From DTQF01 sp038874185 (GTDB lineage: Archaea > Micrarchaeota > Micrarchaeia > CABMEP01), in contig JAVZCX010000034.1 of assembly GCA_038874185.1 (NCBI GenBank), positions 1 through 7,771 of the forward strand: DNA of 7,771 bases, written 5' to 3'. Both the position numbers and the translations under genes were made by a program. Shown one piece after another: positions 6,051-7,771 of the stretch (position 1 is its first letter; each line of letters opens with the position of its first letter). Below the pieces are notes generated by a model that saw only the letters and a program-made list of their open reading frames with translations, was not told the origin of the DNA and did not search any database.

Positions 6051-7259
6051 TCATTTGTATCTAAGCAATCCGCCTATTCCTTTGAATCCTGCTAAAAACT
6101 GCTTTCCTTCCGGACTGTCTTCAGGAATCAATTCCACTTCTATTCCATGCTTCTCCGCTTTCTCATAAGCTTCATCAAACAACTCTTCCTTACTTATTAT
6201 GTTCTTAATCTTGCTTCCATTGCTGCACCTGAGTTCTCTTTCTTCTTTTTCTTCTATTTCGCCTTCTATAAATAATTCTTCTTGTCCTGAATCGCATTCT
6301 ACGATAAGATGAGTAATATCTAATCCTTCAGAAAGCAACAAAGTTCCTAATTTACCAGAGTTCATTACTTCTATCGTTTCTTTAGGTCCATAAACTGCAA
6401 GACCGCCCTTTGCAACTTCTCCGAAAAACCTTTCAAGAAGCTGCCTTTGCTTCTTTGCCTTCTCCTCAGAAATCAAATCAACTGCTTTTCGTGCAAGCTC
6501 TTGAATTCCATAATCGTCAACATAACCAGTATCAAGAACAGCTAAGATCTGAAATTGATAATTGAAAGGCTTCATCTTCAAAAAGTTTTCTTTTACAGGT
6601 CCAGGTCCGCCCACTATCACTTTCTTTATTCCAGATGGTATTAGAGTTTCGTTCATTGCATCTCCAACCCTCCTATAATAATCTTCTACAAGCTCTTCCA
6701 CAAAACGTTGATATCGGGCTGCACTGGACCCCCCCTTCGTCGATTTGCTAGGTCCAGTTGTAGTAAGTCGTTTTAATATCTTTGTAACATTTCCTTCAAG
6801 CACTCCTATAGTTGCCTCCTTTCCATCAATTGTAACTAATCCGTATTTTTCCTTAACTTTACCTTGTTCTGCAAGTGGCTCTAAAATAAATTCTGAATCA
6901 CATCTGTAAATACTCACCTGAATAGGAAGTGGCGGCTCAAGAGAGAAAAGCTGTATGTCTGTTTTTCCTGGATCCTTTGATATATTCCCACAGAATATCG
7001 CCAATCCTTTGTCTGGGGTTTTCCTGAAGAACTTAAGATAATTGATTATCTTGTCAATTGCATCCTGGACGTTTGTTCTTGTTGTTTTTGATTTAATGTT
7101 TCCTGCCTGCCCATGCTCGGATCTTAATTTATTAACTACTTCAGTTAATGGATATCCCGCAGGAACATATAGACTTATCAGCTCTGTTCCACTGCCTCTT
7201 ATCTTTCCAAGCTTGTTTAGCAGTTTCATTAATTCTCTTTTTTTCTTATCCGCAGCCAT
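6051..7259 (-). CDS. prf1: Peptide chain release factor subunit 1 (aRF1) with a GGS in place of GGQ
   Basis: aRF1 reads all three stop codons in the ribosomal A site and triggers release of the finished protein. The 402 residues match the usual length and three-domain plan. Domain 1 has NIKS at 54-57 (after E48-H-G) and Y118-x-C120-x3-F124, the stop-codon-reading motifs. Domain 2 (about 130-265) should carry GGQ in its loop. Here residues 176-178 are Gly-Gly-Ser, followed by SAARYQRF, which aligns without gaps with the family pattern GGQSARRFERL. Domain 3 (about 266-402) ends in the usual GKQFLAGFKGIGGLLRY. Its minidomain keeps C322 and C345, but the second cysteine of each expected CxxC is Gly (325, 348). 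ATG at 7259 follows a weak GTGAT, and the gene ends in TGA. It lies downstream of serS behind a terminator, with its own likely promoter. The family is certain; whether this copy still hydrolyses peptidyl-tRNA is open. Confidence 0.95.
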   Translation of the reverse strand: MAADKKKRELMKLLNKLGKIRGSGTELISLYVPAGYPLTEVVNKLRSEHGQAGNIKSKTTRTNVQDAIDKIINYLKFFRKTPDKGLAIFCGNISKDPGKTDIQLFSLEPPLPIQVSIYRCDSEFILEPLAEQGKVKEKYGLVTIDGKEATIGVLEGNVTKILKRLTTTGPSKSTKGGSSAARYQRFVEELVEDYYRRVGDAMNETLIPSGIKKVIVGGPGPVKENFLKMKPFNYQFQILAVLDTGYVDDYGIQELARKAVDLISEEKAKKQRQLLERFFGEVAKGGLAVYGPKETIEVMNSGKLGTLLLSEGLDITHLIVECDSGQEELFIEGEIEEKEERELRCSNGSKIKNIISKEELFDEAYEKAEKHGIEVELIPEDSPEGKQFLAGFKGIGGLLRYK

Positions 7260-7317
7260 TTTATCACATTCAATTTAATTTTTTAGTTTCAAAATTTAAA
7301 TTATAATATTATTTTAA

Positions 7318-7333
7318 TTATATATCTTTTAAT
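7318..7333 (-). promoter_or_regulatory. Likely promoter of aRF1
   Basis: On the minus strand, an A-rich BRE-like stretch (about 7333-7327) precedes GATATATAA (7326-7318). The expected start near 7296 would give a leader of about 36 bases ending in GTGAT (about 7268-7264), a weak ribosome binding site before ATG at 7259. A second AT-rich box at about 7292-7306 cannot be excluded and would give an almost leaderless message. Confidence 0.4.
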
Positions 7334-7340
7334 CAATAAA

Positions 7341-7381
7341 GAAATAAAAAGCTACACCTACAGTTTTTTCTTTAGGTGTAG
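7341..7381 (-). terminator. Stem-loop terminator after serS
   Basis: Seven bases past the serS stop, minus-strand CTACACCTA (7381-7373) pairs perfectly over nine bases with TAGGTGTAG (7360-7352) across a 12-base A-rich loop. A C and then TTTTTATTTC follow (7350-7341). This is a textbook hairpin with a T-tract and separates serS from aRF1 transcription. The T-rich complement of the loop gives the opposite strand no trailing T-tract, so the terminator is directional. Confidence 0.8.
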
Positions 7382-7388
7382 TGAGTTG

Positions 7389-7771
7389 CTAAATTTTCTT
7401 TACAGGTTCGATTCTTTCCTTTCCAAAATAAGGAACAACTGCCTTTGGAATGATTACAGAACCATCTCTATCCTGGTGGTTTTCCATTATTGCAACTATC
7501 GCCCTTGGTGTTGCAATTGCAGTACTATTTAAAGTGTAAACATATTCTTTTCCTTCAGCTCCAACCTTTCCATATTTAATATTCAATCTTATGGCTTGGT
7601 AAGAAGTACAGTTGCTGCATGAGATCATTTCTCTGTAGGTATTCTGCGCAGGCATCCATGCCTCAAGATCGTATTTCTTTGCAGCTACAATTCCAATCTC
7701 ACCCGTACATATGTTGACTACTCTGTAAGGAACCTCAATCTTTTGGAAAATCTCTTCAGCATTTCTTATTA
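7389..7771 (-). CDS. serS: Seryl-tRNA synthetase, C-terminal part (truncated by the window edge)
   Basis: The last 126 codons of the gene are present, ending in TAG (7391-7389); the start lies beyond 7771. The enzyme charges tRNA-Ser with serine using ATP in the cytoplasm. The visible part is the end of the class II catalytic domain. It has PYRVVNICTGEIG, AAKKYDLEAW, the block MPAQNTYREMISCSNCTSYQ (fragment residues 39-58) and the motif 3 region TLNSTAIATPRAIVAIMENHQ-like segment at about 79-99 with its arginine at 89. It ends DGSVIIPKAVVPYFGKERIEP. This is the widespread SerRS form, not the rare methanogen type. The reading frame runs unbroken to the window edge through codons upstream of the internal methionine at 7655. 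No defects are seen in this part. Confidence 0.95.
   Translation of the reverse strand, partial: IRNAEEIFQKIEVPYRVVNICTGEIGIVAAKKYDLEAWMPAQNTYREMISCSNCTSYQAIRLNIKYGKVGAEGKEYVYTLNSTAIATPRAIVAIMENHQDRDGSVIIPKAVVPYFGKERIEPVKKI

Noticed and set aside
6729..6735. Seven-G run in the aRF1 coding strand as a programmed frameshift or a sequencing indel hiding a true GGQ
   Set aside because: Shifting the frame in either direction gives GGPVQP or GGVQCSP and then loses the family alignment, whereas the existing frame keeps SAARYQRF aligned on the far side. A single indel therefore explains nothing.

Overview
The window looks archaeal. It holds an archaeal-type class I release factor (aRF1), an S-layer protein with the N- and C-terminal signatures of the methanococcal S-layer-like family, BRE/TATA promoters, and GGTG-type ribosome binding sites. 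The DNA is AT-rich, intergenic regions are short except for the S-layer upstream region, and two membrane proteins are unfamiliar. A DPANN-type lineage or a relative of Methanococcales would fit, but the lineage is an inference and cannot be fixed from this window.

Layout. Bases 1-48 hold the possible tail of a plus-strand gene. Bases 49-575 are a non-coding, AT-rich upstream region with a small direct-repeat cluster (133-223), a perfect 7+7 dyad (431-448) just upstream of a BRE/TATA promoter (455-471), and a leader that can fold into three consecutive hairpins (489-577). The last hairpin carries the ribosome binding site in its loop and part of the GTG start codon in its stem. The 823-residue S-layer glycoprotein gene follows (576-3047) and ends at a hairpin-plus-T-tract terminator.

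A second plus-strand transcription unit has its own promoter (near 3199-3213). It encodes a 685-residue, three-helix membrane protein with a long helical ectodomain (3269-5326) and a 213-residue single-helix membrane protein (5356-5997). Aligned by eye, the C-terminal exported domains of these two proteins share four cysteines and the surrounding pattern, so they look like relatives of one undescribed domain. Together with the S-layer gene they form a cell-surface cluster.

The right end is on the minus strand. It holds aRF1 (6051-7259), convergent with the membrane-protein pair, and the C-terminal 126 residues of seryl-tRNA synthetase (7389 to the window edge), separated by a clean stem-loop terminator and the aRF1 promoter. 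These are translation housekeeping genes.

The most surprising point is in aRF1. The stop-codon-reading NIKS and YxCxxxF motifs are intact, but the universally conserved catalytic GGQ reads GGS. The serine lies in an otherwise well-aligned loop and in a stretch with unusual codons. The other leads are the structured S-layer leader and the four-cysteine domain pair.
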